64,000 bases of DNA, taken from Capsulimonadaceae bacterium (GTDB lineage: Bacteria > Armatimonadota > Armatimonadia > Armatimonadales > Capsulimonadaceae). Shown piece by piece: positions 49,295 through 58,963 of this stretch. The DNA is taken from the NCBI GenBank assembly GCA_031292625.1, contig JARLGU010000051.1, forward strand, positions 62,001-126,000, given 5' to 3'. Numbering within the stretch: position 1 is the stretch's first letter; each line of letters opens with the position of its first letter. A program made the translations under genes and the position numbers. The notes beneath the pieces are model-generated. The model made no database searches. It had not been told where the DNA came from and saw nothing but the letters and a program-made list of their open reading frames with translations.

Positions 49295-50629
49295 ATGGAT
49301 GAAGCTGCCAGTATTGTGATCGCGTTGCTCCTGATTGCCGTTACGGCCTTCTTCGTATCGGCGGAGTACGCGATCATCCGCGTTCGACGAACCCGGGTGC
49401 AGGAGATGGTCGAGCAGAACGTCTCCGGGGCACGCGCGGTCAAGCAATCGCTTGACCATCTCGACCGTTATCTTTCCGGGACGCAGCTTGGCGTCACGAT
49501 GGCGTCGCTCGGTCTGGGCTGGGTAGGCGAGCCGGCTGTGGCGTGTCTGCTTAACCCCGTGTTCAACTTCCTTCCAATCCACTCGGTTGCGATCAAGCAT
49601 ACCGTCGCCACGGTGATCGGGTTCGCGTTGGTGACGTTTATCACGGTCATTTTCGGCGAACTCCTGCCCAAGTGGCGCACGATCCAGAACACGGAGCGGA
49701 CGGCGCTTGCGTTGGGCGTCCCGATGCTGGTCTTCATGCAGCTGTTTTATCCTCTCATCTGGGCTTTGGAGCGCGGCGCGGGGCTGTTTGCGGGTGTAAT
49801 GGGGCTGAATCCATCGACGGTTGGGTCGCATGAGGCCGCGCACTCGGAAGATGAGATCATGGCGATCGTCGAAGCCGCGCACCGGAGCGGGACAATCGAG
49901 ACGAGCGAGGCGGAAATCGTCACGAACGTGTTCAATTTTGCGCATACGGCGGCGCGCAAGATCATGGTCCCGCGCGTCAACATCGTGACGTTGTCTACCC
50001 GATGGAGCATTGGCAAGAATGTCGAAGTCGCCGTGGAAAATGGTTTTACGCGATTTCCGCTTGTTGAGGAAAACGCGGACCACGTGATCGGGATGGTGCA
50101 CATCAAGGACCTGCTCGCGATCGCCGGAGACCCGAACGCGGATATCCGCTCAATCCGCCGCGAGATGCCCAAGGTGCCGGAGACGAAGCCGATCGACGAG
50201 CTTTTGCGGGAGATGCAGAAGAACCGCGCGCATCAGGTGATCGTTATGGACGAATACGGCGGGACGGCGGGGCTGGTGGCGCTTGAGGACGTGCTGGAAG
50301 AACTCGTCGGCGAGATCCAGGATGAATACGACCGGCCAGAACCGATCGAGCAATTAAGCGCCGACGAGTTTTTGGTCACGCCATCGGTTGCGATCTCGGA
50401 TATTCAAGAGCGCTTTGGAGTGGAGTTCGACGAAGAACCCGAGTTCGAAACGATCGGCGGCTACGCATTGCACAAGCTGGGCCTGACGCACGACGGCGGC
50501 GGAAAGGCTCGCCTGGACGGATTCGAGATCACGGTTGCCGAGAGCAAGGGCAACCGGATCCAACGTCTGCGCCTACGCCGCTGCGCCGATGCAGGCGAGG
50601 CCGCTCTTGGCGATCTCGGCCCCGCGTAA
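49295..50629 (+). CDS. CNNM/CBS-domain membrane protein (CorC/HlyC family)
   Basis: A 444-aa membrane protein. Residues 1-190: CNNM (DUF21) domain with about four helices and LGVTMASLGLGWVGEPAVA. Residues 205-335: CBS pair (RKIMVPRVNIVTLSTRWSIG, RFPLVEENADHVIGMVHIKD, VMDEYGGTAGLVALEDVLEE). C-terminal CorC_HlyC domain ends ITVAESKGNRIQRLRLRR. The family includes magnesium/cobalt transporters and was once called hemolysin-like. The ATG at 49295 directly opens the first helix. Confidence 0.9.
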   Translation: MDEAASIVIALLLIAVTAFFVSAEYAIIRVRRTRVQEMVEQNVSGARAVKQSLDHLDRYLSGTQLGVTMASLGLGWVGEPAVACLLNPVFNFLPIHSVAIKHTVATVIGFALVTFITVIFGELLPKWRTIQNTERTALALGVPMLVFMQLFYPLIWALERGAGLFAGVMGLNPSTVGSHEAAHSEDEIMAIVEAAHRSGTIETSEAEIVTNVFNFAHTAARKIMVPRVNIVTLSTRWSIGKNVEVAVENGFTRFPLVEENADHVIGMVHIKDLLAIAGDPNADIRSIRREMPKVPETKPIDELLREMQKNRAHQVIVMDEYGGTAGLVALEDVLEELVGEIQDEYDRPEPIEQLSADEFLVTPSVAISDIQERFGVEFDEEPEFETIGGYALHKLGLTHDGGGKARLDGFEITVAESKGNRIQRLRLRRCADAGEAALGDLGPA

Positions 50630-50714
50630 CGTCCGCCCCCCCCGATCGCCGCTCGCGTCGCCGCACCGGCGGCTGGTTGCGGAACGATGCTTGCCTGCTA
50701 CTCGCCCGGCGCGG

Positions 50715-52469
50715 CTAATCGTCCTCCGCCGGTTCGACATCCAGGGTTTTCTCGTGGCTGTAAGTCACCGCGCCTGGAGCGGCGCCTCGGGGTTTGCGGA
50801 CGTACTTCTTGAGCGTGTAGTCTACCGGGGTCAGTCGCGCATGCTTGGCGTCGCTGCGGCGAGCGACGTGTTCGGCGGCGAGGCGGAGGGCAGCGGACGA
50901 GACGGTGGCGGGACGGTTCTGAGAGCGAATGATCGCGTGCGCGGATGGGATCGCGCGGGCGTGAAGCCAGATGTCGTTTGACTTCGCGATCTTAGTGGTC
51001 AGGTAGTCGTTGCTGGTTGCGTTCTCTCCGACGAGGATCTCCCAGCCGTCCACCGATCGATAGCGGCGGATCTTGTAGCCGGCAAATGCGGGCGCTTCGG
51101 GAGTTTTGTCGACTGCGCCGTCGGCTTGCAGGCCGCTTTGTTGGCGCAATCTGCGCGCCACTTCCGCGCCCATTTCCTGAGACAGCGAGCGAAGTTCTTG
51201 GACGCTTTCGGATTTTTCCGCGATCTCGATCCCCCAGACAATCGTCCGCCCGATGGAAAGCAGCTCTTCGCGTCGCTGTGTGAGCCGGTCGTACGAATCC
51301 CGCGCCTTTTTATACTTTGCGTAGTAGCGCTTGGCATTGTCGGAGGCGCTGAGCTTGGGATCGAGCGGAATGGTCCGCGTTGCGGAAGGCTCGGAGGCGA
51401 AGTAATCGTCCACGGTCGCTTGCGATGCGCCGGCTGGGATTTCTTGTATTCGGGCGAGGATCAAGTCGGCATTTTGTTTGTACTCATCCGCGCGCTGTGC
51501 ATTTGCGATCCCTTCGTCGGCATCGATGATCTCCCGTTCGGATGTCTTATGCGCTCGCCGGAGCGCGGCTAGGATAGCGGCTCGTTCACGCGCGAAGGAG
51601 CCCGAAATGGCGTTTTTTTCGGCGGCATCGTCGACGGCGGTGTTAAAGCGCGTCCAGCGCATTTGGCGCTCTCGCGGGATGCTGAGCAGCGGGATTGGGT
51701 ATGCGTTGCGTTCGACCGAACCCGGTTCATCGTACTGAACCGGCGAATATTCGCCAAGTCTGGCGCAGTTTAGAAGATCGTTCAGCGAGAACCAGACGCT
51801 TTCGGCGGTAAGCGGCGCCTCTTTCGTTCGGAGCGCTGCTTCGCGGGCCATGAGCGGACTAAGCCCGGCGAAATTGGCGAGCAGCCATTCTTGCGCATTG
51901 TCGACGGTGTTCAGGTCAGCGGCCGGGAGATTGATGCCGGCGTCGCCCGCGAAAGCGTCGCGCTTGACGCTGCGCATGCGCGGCGGGCCGAAGTACTTGA
52001 TGCCGGGGCGCACCTCGCGGAATCGGCTGATTTGGGTAGTGATTGTCTTGATCGCTCCGAGGATGATGTTCTCCTTGGTGGTCAATACGACGTTGCTGTG
52101 CTTGCCCATGATTTCGACATAGAGCAGGCAGCGCATGCCTTCGTGGCCAAGGAACGTCATGCGAAGCACGCGCTCCCCAAGGCCGAAGGGGTGTTCGATT
52201 CCCTCGAGCCATGCGCCGTTCAGGTATTTGCGAAGGAGCATGCAAAAGCCCGGCGCGGCCGGGGGATTCGCCCGCGGAGCGCGAGTGAGATGGACGCGCG
52301 CGCTCATCGCATCGCAGCTGATCAGCAGGGCGCTTTTGCGGCCTTTCGCGTAGATCTGCAGGACGATCTCAAGCGCAGCCGGCTGAGTGATGCGGTCGAC
52401 GCGACCGGGAATAATCTCATCCTGCAGCTCGTTCGTTACGGCCGCCAACATCATCGAATCGAAATTCAT
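50715..52469 (-). CDS. rqcH: RqcH/Rqc2-family ribosome quality-control protein (NFACT)
   Basis: A 584-aa protein that binds stalled 50S subunits and directs alanine tailing of nascent chains. NFACT-N at the start (MNFDSMMLAAVTNELQDEII, IYAKGRKSALLISCD), a helix-hairpin and coiled-coil middle (YAKYKKARDSYDRLTQRREE), and the NFACT-R domain late (GWEILVGENATSNDYLTTKI, DIWLHARAIPSAHAIIRS). Older annotations call this fibronectin-binding protein A. Convergent with the CNNM gene, 85 bp apart. Confidence 0.93.
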   Translation of the reverse strand: MNFDSMMLAAVTNELQDEIIPGRVDRITQPAALEIVLQIYAKGRKSALLISCDAMSARVHLTRAPRANPPAAPGFCMLLRKYLNGAWLEGIEHPFGLGERVLRMTFLGHEGMRCLLYVEIMGKHSNVVLTTKENIILGAIKTITTQISRFREVRPGIKYFGPPRMRSVKRDAFAGDAGINLPAADLNTVDNAQEWLLANFAGLSPLMAREAALRTKEAPLTAESVWFSLNDLLNCARLGEYSPVQYDEPGSVERNAYPIPLLSIPRERQMRWTRFNTAVDDAAEKNAISGSFARERAAILAALRRAHKTSEREIIDADEGIANAQRADEYKQNADLILARIQEIPAGASQATVDDYFASEPSATRTIPLDPKLSASDNAKRYYAKYKKARDSYDRLTQRREELLSIGRTIVWGIEIAEKSESVQELRSLSQEMGAEVARRLRQQSGLQADGAVDKTPEAPAFAGYKIRRYRSVDGWEILVGENATSNDYLTTKIAKSNDIWLHARAIPSAHAIIRSQNRPATVSSAALRLAAEHVARRSDAKHARLTPVDYTLKKYVRKPRGAAPGAVTYSHEKTLDVEPAEDD

Positions 52470-52534
52470 GCCGTTCTTGGTCCTCGCGATTTACCCAGGA
52501 TACCATTCATTATAGACCGGCAACGGCCCTGGTG

Positions 52535-52581
52535 AAAACAAAATCCCCCGCCAACCGATTTGCGCGCCGGTTGGCGGGGGA
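52535..52581 (-). terminator. Intrinsic terminator of the polysaccharide export gene
   Basis: TCCCCCGCCAACCG (52544-52557) pairs perfectly with CGGTTGGCGGGGGA (52568-52581). On the minus strand it is followed by TTTTGTTTT (52543-52535). It ends the SLBB gene 18 nt downstream of its stop codon. Confidence 0.9.
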
Positions 52582-52598
52582 AGAAATGCTCCTCTGCG

Positions 52599-55500
52599 TT
52601 AAAGCAGCTTGTTAAGCACTGCAATGACAATCGCCACGTTCGAGAGCTGTCCGAGCGCATCGGACCACGCGCTCCGGTGCTTCTCGATGCTGGCCGCCAG
52701 AACCTTGGTTGGAACCAGGATAACGTCTCCAGGCTGCAGGCTGTAGCTCTTGTAGGCCTTTACGAGTCCGCCGCCAATGTGTATGATCTCGATGCGGTCT
52801 TGCGCCGCGTCGGGCGAGAAACCGCCAGCCTGATCGATATAGTAGTTGATCGTCTTGCCCGGAGCGAAGAGGACGCCGCGGGAGTTGAAGACGGCTCCAA
52901 TAACCTGAACGCTGGTCGGTCGCTCCGGCACGGTAATCGTATCGCCGTCCATAAGAGGCAAGTCGTCCCGGCCGCCTGGATGCTCGAGCGCGGCGCCGAG
53001 GTTGATCGCGAGATTGCCGTTGGGCACGAGTTCCTGCGGAGTCAGGATGCGCGCTTGGCTGACCAGCTCGCGCTGTTGCAGGTTGTTGGTTGCGCCGGCG
53101 GGAAGCGGATTCGAGCTCGTGCTTGCGGCTCCTCCAAGTAATCCGCCAAGCGCGGCCGGAGCCGCCACGGTTGAGCTGCCGCCGGACTGAATGGCCTGCA
53201 GCCTTTCAACGTCGGAGCGAGCTTGCTCCCTGCGGTACTCGGATTGGTTGAGCAGGTCGTTAAGCCGCTTAATCGTTTCCGTAATCGACTGTTGCGTCGC
53301 CGTCGTCATGAAGGTTGGGTTCCGTACGAACTCAGCGCCATTCGGGTAGGCGGCGGGCAGGAGGCCGCCTGCCAGCTTCACGGCATCGCTGATGCGCATG
53401 GTGGGCGTGATCGGCACGGGGCCGGGCCGGGCAACAGCGCCGCCGATCGTGACGACGCGCACGCTGGTGTAAATACCACCAATGCCCTGAACCGTCACGA
53501 CATCGCCATCCAGCAGCAGCACGTCCTTGGTCGCTGGAAGGTTGCGCTGACTGTCGAGGTTAACCATGATCGTCGATTGGGAGCCCGCTCCCGCGCCCGA
53601 TCCGTTTTCGGTTATTCGAGCTGGATGCGTCACCATCACCTGGAAGCCTGCTCCTTGCGTGTAGCCTCCCGCGAGCTGCAGGATGTCGTGGAGCCTCATG
53701 CCTTCGCCGCGCGGGTAGACGCCGGGGGCGTTGACGCGGCCGCGGATTGTGACCATATGATCGGGGGTGAATTGCGCCTCGCCCGTCTTGTAAACGGCCA
53801 GGATATCGTTGTCCTTGATCTCTGGACCCGCATCTCCGCCGTCTTTGAGCGTTTCGGCGATGCTGATATAATCGTAGCTGAATGAGCCATCCGGTCGCTG
53901 ATGCAGCAGGACCGCTCGATCGAGATAGGCGTCCGACAGCGTGCCGCCAGCCTGCAGTAAGAGGTCCTTGGCGTGCATGTTGTCGCTTCGGTAGTAGGAG
54001 CCTGGTCTCTGGACTGCTCCTCGAACCGTCACTTCACGCCGTCCAGTCCAGCTCACTTCCTCGCGTGTGTAGACATGAATTCTGTCCCAGCGGGCGAGTG
54101 CGACGTCGCTCGCCGTGTCATGCTCCAGCGCCTTCTCGATGTCGATCGGCAGGAGGGTCAACGTGTTGTCCTCGTTCCATCGATAGAGATCGGCTCGGGT
54201 CGTGTAGGCATCTTCGACAGGTCCTCGTGCGCGCAGGATCAGGTCGCTGACTCGCATACCCGGCGTCAACGCGTAATCGCCCGGCTGGTCGACGGCGCCG
54301 TCGACGGTCACGCGGTTCATGATGATGTTCCGGACGGAGAACACTTCAACATTATCGCCGTCGTAAACGGGCGTCGCCTTTTGCGCGTTGTTGTCGACGA
54401 GATCGACATCCTTGATCAAACGCGCTGCGCCCGGTTGGAAGGTGTTCAGCTCGATGCGCTGGCCGACGCCTGAGGGCTTTACGCCGCCCGCAAACTTGAC
54501 GACATCGGCGAGGCTTTCATCGTCTTTTACTTCGTAGATCGCAGGGTGGCGCACTTCCCCGCGGACGCTGACTCTGGAGACGCGCTGAGGGATGTAGATG
54601 ATGTCGCCCGGTTGCAACGAAATGTCAGCCTTGTCGCCGCCGCCGAGAATGAACCCGTAGAGGTCCACCTCACCCGCAATGAGGCCGTTGCGCCGCACTT
54701 CGATCCGTCGAAGCGATCCTTCAAGCGTCGGACCGCCGGCGGCATAGAGAAGGTTGAACGCGGACGTGCCTGCAGGAACGGTGTACGTTCCCGGCGCGAA
54801 CGCTTCGCCGCTGACCGTGACGGTCATTGTGCGCAACTCGCTCAAAGTGACCGCGACATCCATTCCCCGATATACGCGCTGCAGCTTTGCGCGGAGTTGG
54901 TTCTCGACCTGAGCGGCAGACAGGCCGCGTATGACCTGAGCGCCGATATCCGTTAAGTAGACCATTCCACGCGAGTCGATCGTGCGCGTGAACTCGCGCA
55001 TTGGGATCGTTGGGCTCCAGACGCGAATGGTCACGGTGTCGCCGGGGTTGAGCTGGTAGTTCGGCGGCAGGGATTGCTGAACGTTGCGGAAGAGTTGCGA
55101 TAGCGGATCCGCGATTTCGTGATAGGCATCGATCGACGACTGCGCTGTCTGCGGTGCGTATGCCTGCGTCTGTGCGCCGGATTGAGGCTGTACGATAGAC
55201 TGCGACTGGTCGTAATATGGCGCAGTCGTCTGCGCGACGCCTTGCGGCTGAGAGAGAGACGCGGCGCCGTTCATAACGGCCGTCCCGCTTTGGTTCGTCA
55301 ACTCGTTCCCGGGAGCAACAGGATTCTGCCCTCGATCCTGTCCCTGAGCCACGCTAGTTGTCGCGGCGGAATAAGGCGGTTGTTGCACGACCTGGGGATT
55401 CGCGTAAGAATATCGAGCGCTGCCTGGCGGAACGTTCTGTTGGGCCGTTGCATCGTGCGTCTGATAATAATAGGGGTCCAGGGTAGGAATCGTCTGGTCA

Positions 55501-56495
55501 AAGGCCGCAGGGGCGTAAGCGCCGGACGCGGCGGGCTGGTATGGGCGCTGTGGCATATCGTACGCGCCCGGAGCCGAATTGTTCTGCGGTATGCCCGATG
55601 TTTGCGACTGCGAGGACGGCTGACGCTGCGTGGCCTGCGGAGTTGTTCGCATGAAGGACTGCGCGTTGTCGCCTTGCGCGCTGTCCTGATCGCGCGAGGT
55701 CGCCGTTTGATCCGTCTGCCCTAGCGTTCCCGCGGATTGGGCTGCGGAGGTCTGGTTCGTTATGTCGGCGCTGTCCGATCCTGTTGTCTGGCGTCCGGTT
55801 GCGTCGACAGCGTACGCGCTCTGATTGTTACCCGGCGTGGAAAGTCCCCGGTATTGTTGGGCTGCGCTGTTTTGCGTAGCGTCGTAGGGTTCTCGTTGCG
55901 AAATCTCTGGGATCAGTGTATCGCTTGTGGCATAGGGCGAACGAAGTCCGGTTGTTGCCGTGGTATCCGGGGTTCCCGTGTATTGGCGTTGTTGCCGCTG
56001 CGGCGCGTAGACGGGAGGCGGCATGAATTGGCGCTGCAGCGCGAGCCGCCTGGCCGAGATAAGCTGGCGCGTGGCCGAAAAGAAGTCATAGCCGAACAGC
56101 GGGAGAAAACCCTTTCCGCGCGGCGTGTTTCTCAGCGCGGGATCGGTGAACGGGCTGTTTGCATCAGGATTGCCGTCGCCATTTCGAGACTCCGGCAGCC
56201 GGGGCGCGGTGTTGGTCTTGTTGGCATAATAAGCCGCCGGGTTGGTTGTCCGATTATTGTAGTCTTGAAGGATGAGCGGGTTTGACGGCTTGGGTGATCG
56301 CGGCGCATTCGGATCGACCGGAATGTAATTGGGGTCAGCCGCAGGCCTTTCCGTACTCTGATCCACTGGAGTGGTTTGTACGTTTGATTGGTTCGGCGTG
56401 TTCGAAATGTCCCGCGGATCGGGGCGAACGGCAACCGCCGTCACCGTGGCGGCCACGGCGAGCATGGAGACGGACAAGACAACGCGACGTTTCAT
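52599..56495 (-). CDS. Large polysaccharide export protein with multiple SLBB domains
   Basis: A 1298-aa exported protein (signal sequence KRRVVLSVSMLAVAATVTAV). Residues to about 470 are a disordered region rich in Gln, Asn, Ser, Thr, Pro and Tyr. A Wza-like Poly_export domain follows (NYQLNPGDTVTIRVWSPTIP). Then about seven beta-grasp SLBB repeats with the pattern V-x-G-x-V-x-x-P-G-x-Y (TVTVSGEAFAPGTYTV, RVSVRGEVRHPAIYEV, RVTVDGAVDQPGDYAL, EVTVRGAVQRPGSYYR, MVTIRGRVNAPGVYPR, VVTIGGAVARPG, SVQVIGAVFNSRG). Wza normally has two or three, so this is an outsized outer-membrane exporter. Start is uncertain (also 56516); neither has a ribosome site. No other polymer genes adjoin. Confidence 0.85.
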   Translation of the reverse strand: MKRRVVLSVSMLAVAATVTAVAVRPDPRDISNTPNQSNVQTTPVDQSTERPAADPNYIPVDPNAPRSPKPSNPLILQDYNNRTTNPAAYYANKTNTAPRLPESRNGDGNPDANSPFTDPALRNTPRGKGFLPLFGYDFFSATRQLISARRLALQRQFMPPPVYAPQRQQRQYTGTPDTTATTGLRSPYATSDTLIPEISQREPYDATQNSAAQQYRGLSTPGNNQSAYAVDATGRQTTGSDSADITNQTSAAQSAGTLGQTDQTATSRDQDSAQGDNAQSFMRTTPQATQRQPSSQSQTSGIPQNNSAPGAYDMPQRPYQPAASGAYAPAAFDQTIPTLDPYYYQTHDATAQQNVPPGSARYSYANPQVVQQPPYSAATTSVAQGQDRGQNPVAPGNELTNQSGTAVMNGAASLSQPQGVAQTTAPYYDQSQSIVQPQSGAQTQAYAPQTAQSSIDAYHEIADPLSQLFRNVQQSLPPNYQLNPGDTVTIRVWSPTIPMREFTRTIDSRGMVYLTDIGAQVIRGLSAAQVENQLRAKLQRVYRGMDVAVTLSELRTMTVTVSGEAFAPGTYTVPAGTSAFNLLYAAGGPTLEGSLRRIEVRRNGLIAGEVDLYGFILGGGDKADISLQPGDIIYIPQRVSRVSVRGEVRHPAIYEVKDDESLADVVKFAGGVKPSGVGQRIELNTFQPGAARLIKDVDLVDNNAQKATPVYDGDNVEVFSVRNIIMNRVTVDGAVDQPGDYALTPGMRVSDLILRARGPVEDAYTTRADLYRWNEDNTLTLLPIDIEKALEHDTASDVALARWDRIHVYTREEVSWTGRREVTVRGAVQRPGSYYRSDNMHAKDLLLQAGGTLSDAYLDRAVLLHQRPDGSFSYDYISIAETLKDGGDAGPEIKDNDILAVYKTGEAQFTPDHMVTIRGRVNAPGVYPRGEGMRLHDILQLAGGYTQGAGFQVMVTHPARITENGSGAGAGSQSTIMVNLDSQRNLPATKDVLLLDGDVVTVQGIGGIYTSVRVVTIGGAVARPGPVPITPTMRISDAVKLAGGLLPAAYPNGAEFVRNPTFMTTATQQSITETIKRLNDLLNQSEYRREQARSDVERLQAIQSGGSSTVAAPAALGGLLGGAASTSSNPLPAGATNNLQQRELVSQARILTPQELVPNGNLAINLGAALEHPGGRDDLPLMDGDTITVPERPTSVQVIGAVFNSRGVLFAPGKTINYYIDQAGGFSPDAAQDRIEIIHIGGGLVKAYKSYSLQPGDVILVPTKVLAASIEKHRSAWSDALGQLSNVAIVIAVLNKLL

Positions 56496-56685
56496 GGACG
56501 TATAGTGGGTTTTCATGGGTATCACAAAGCGCAACAAGATTGGCGGCATCGTACAGGAGATTCTTAATTGAGAAGTATACCACAACCGTAGTTTGCGCCA
56601 AAACAGAGGTTTCCGATTGTGAGATCTCTAATCGGAGATCAACGAGCGTACTCGATTTGCGTCGTATCCTTGCTAGGAGCCACAC

Positions 56686-57528
56686 ATGTTGTTTGCCGAA
56701 CTTGACTTGACTCCGCCAACCTCGGGCGGAGTGGCGCTTTATCCGGCCGGGGCGACGTTTGGCCCAAGGCGCATGCGTGAATGGGAGTTTGTCTGGATCA
56801 TGCAGGGGGATACTCGCTATTATTGTGACGGCGTGGCTGTCGATGCGCCAACCGGATCGATCGTGTTGTGCCGTCCGAGCACGACGGATTCCTTTCAGTG
56901 GGACCGCAAACGCGAGACTCGCCATGCCTATTTTCATTTTGGCGTGCGGTCTCTTCCGGCTGCGTGGGCGAACTCCGGCTGGCCGCTCTCGCGCGACCCG
57001 CTGGATGGCGACCTGTTGGTCGTATTGTTCCGGTACGTCCTTACGCGATTGGATCGAGGCGACCCGGATGAGGTTACGCTGGCAATTGCACAAATGCTCG
57101 CGGCGTATCGTTCCGGCGACCGGTCAACCGACCTGAGAGGACAGTCCGCCCATTCGACGGCGGTGACCATGGTTTGCGACTATATTCGCAGGCGGCTCGA
57201 CGAAGCGCCGTCTGAGCCGATTTCGCTGACGGACATGGCTGATGTCGCGCACGTGACGCCGGCGCACTTGTGCCGGTTGTTCCAGGCGGCGCTGGGGCAG
57301 CCTCCCGGGCGGCTCGTCCGGAGCGCCAGGCTCGACCGCGCGGCAACGCTCGTGACGCACAGCAACTATTCCATCACGGAGATCGCCGATCTGTGCGGGT
57401 ATGCCAATCCGTTCCACTTTTCCCGTCGCTTCAAAGATGCTTTTGGACAGTCGCCTACCGTGGTTCGGCAGCAGATCCGGGATGGCAGCCTGACGTCGCT
57501 TCCGTCCTTGCCGCGCGACAATTCGTAG
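56686..57528 (+). CDS. AraC-family transcriptional regulator
   Basis: A 280-aa regulator with an N-terminal cupin sensor (REWEFVWIMQGDTRYYCDG, HAYFHFGVRSL) and a C-terminal AraC double helix-turn-helix (about 170-265: ISLTDMADVAHVTPAHLCRL, GYANPFHFSRRFKDAFGQSP). Sugar-responsive type. TAGGAG lies 6 nt before the ATG. Divergent from the export gene, so possibly its regulator; the 190-bp region between contains the divergent promoters. Confidence 0.9.
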   Translation: MLFAELDLTPPTSGGVALYPAGATFGPRRMREWEFVWIMQGDTRYYCDGVAVDAPTGSIVLCRPSTTDSFQWDRKRETRHAYFHFGVRSLPAAWANSGWPLSRDPLDGDLLVVLFRYVLTRLDRGDPDEVTLAIAQMLAAYRSGDRSTDLRGQSAHSTAVTMVCDYIRRRLDEAPSEPISLTDMADVAHVTPAHLCRLFQAALGQPPGRLVRSARLDRAATLVTHSNYSITEIADLCGYANPFHFSRRFKDAFGQSPTVVRQQIRDGSLTSLPSLPRDNS

Positions 57529-57545
57529 CGGCGGCAAGTCGCCTT

Positions 57546-58919
57546 CTATTCCTCGCCGGACGCGTCGTCCGCGACCGTTGAAGGCGCCGGGGGGCGTCGC
57601 AACTTCGCTTCGTTCCCGAGATCAGGGTGATTCTCGAGGGCCTCCAGCGCGCGCGCCGCATACCGCCTTGCCTTTTCACGCTTGTCGCGGATGGAGACGT
57701 CCAGCGGCGGAATAATGCCCCAGTTGGAGTTCATCGGCTGGAAGTCCTTGCCTTCGTACGCCGAGACATAATCGCACAGCGAGCCAAGCATCGTCACGCC
57801 CGGCATCGCAAGCAGTGGAAGCGCCATTGCCAGACGCGCGGCGTTGCGGCCGGCCAGGATGCCCGTCGCTGCGGATTCGACGTACCCTTCGACTCCGGTG
57901 ATCTGTCCGGCGAAGAAGACATTGGGGCGATCACGCATCTGAAGCGTCGCATTCAGCAGGCTTGGCGAGTGGATGTAGGTGTTGCGGTGGATGACGCCAT
58001 ACCGGACAAACTCGGCGTTTTCGAGACCGGGGATCATCCGGAAGACGCGCTTCTGCTCGCCCCATTTCATCCGGGTCTGGAATCCGACCATCGAATAGAG
58101 CGTCGCCGCGAGGTTCTCCTGGCGAAGCTGCAGTACGGCCCAGGGGCGGCGGCCTGTTCGCGGATCGGTCAGGCCGACCGGTTTCATCGGGCCGAACGAA
58201 AGCGTCTTCGGACCGCGCGCGGCCAATACTTCGATCGGAAGGCAGCCCTCAAAGTACCGGGTCGACGCCTCGTGTTCGTGCGCGGGAGCAAGCTCGGCAT
58301 GGAGCAGCGCATCATGGAACGCCTCGTACTCCTCCCGGTTCATCGGACAGTTGAGATAGGCCGCGTCGCCCTTATCATAGCGGGATTGCACGAACGCCTT
58401 CTCGCGATCGATTGTTGAGGCATCGATCGTCGGCGCCACCGCGTCGTAGAAGAAGAGTTGCTGAGCTCCCGTCAGTTTGCCGATCGACTCGGCGAGCGCC
58501 TGGGATGTGAGCGGCCCCGTCGCGATAACCGTCGGAGCGCTGTCATCGATCTCCGTGCATTCCTCGCGAACGATCGTCAGTCTTGGATGCGCGGCAAGCC
58601 GCTCCGTCACCGCCTGCGAAAACAGGATGCGATCCACCGCGAGCGCTTCGCCCGCCGGGACCTGCGCCGCCTGCGCGCATTCGATGATCAACGACCCGAG
58701 GCGTCTCATCTCTTCTTTGAGGAGCCCCGCGCCATTTGTGAGCAGGCTGCTCTTGAGCGAATTGGAGCAAACAAGTTCCGCGAAGCGATCCGTCTCGTGC
58801 ACTCCCGTCGAGCGCGACGGCCGCATCTCGTAAAGCGTGACGTGCGCTCCCGCCTCAAGCGCCTGCCACGCCGCTTCCGCTCCCGCGAGCCCTCCGCCGA
58901 TGACTGTGATCCGATCCAT
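57546..58919 (-). CDS. trmFO: Folate-dependent tRNA (uracil-54-C5) methyltransferase
   Basis: A 457-aa flavoprotein that methylates U54 of tRNA with methylenetetrahydrofolate. FAD loop [20 protein letters not shown], the TrmFO signatures [39 protein letters not shown], and [18 protein letters not shown] are all present. Start at 58919 opens the Rossmann strand. The enzyme is typical of Gram-positive-like, deinococcal, cyanobacterial and several other phyla, absent from enterics. Convergent with the AraC gene, 17 bp apart. Confidence 0.95.
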   Translation of the reverse strand: MDRITVIGGGLAGAEAAWQALEAGAHVTLYEMRPSRSTGVHETDRFAELVCSNSLKSSLLTNGAGLLKEEMRRLGSLIIECAQAAQVPAGEALAVDRILFSQAVTERLAAHPRLTIVREECTEIDDSAPTVIATGPLTSQALAESIGKLTGAQQLFFYDAVAPTIDASTIDREKAFVQSRYDKGDAAYLNCPMNREEYEAFHDALLHAELAPAHEHEASTRYFEGCLPIEVLAARGPKTLSFGPMKPVGLTDPRTGRRPWAVLQLRQENLAATLYSMVGFQTRMKWGEQKRVFRMIPGLENAEFVRYGVIHRNTYIHSPSLLNATLQMRDRPNVFFAGQITGVEGYVESAATGILAGRNAARLAMALPLLAMPGVTMLGSLCDYVSAYEGKDFQPMNSNWGIIPPLDVSIRDKREKARRYAARALEALENHPDLGNEAKLRRPPAPSTVADDASGEE

Positions 58920-58963
58920 TTGTTAGTGCTTTCAATACGAGAGTTCGACGGACCCGCTTGCCG

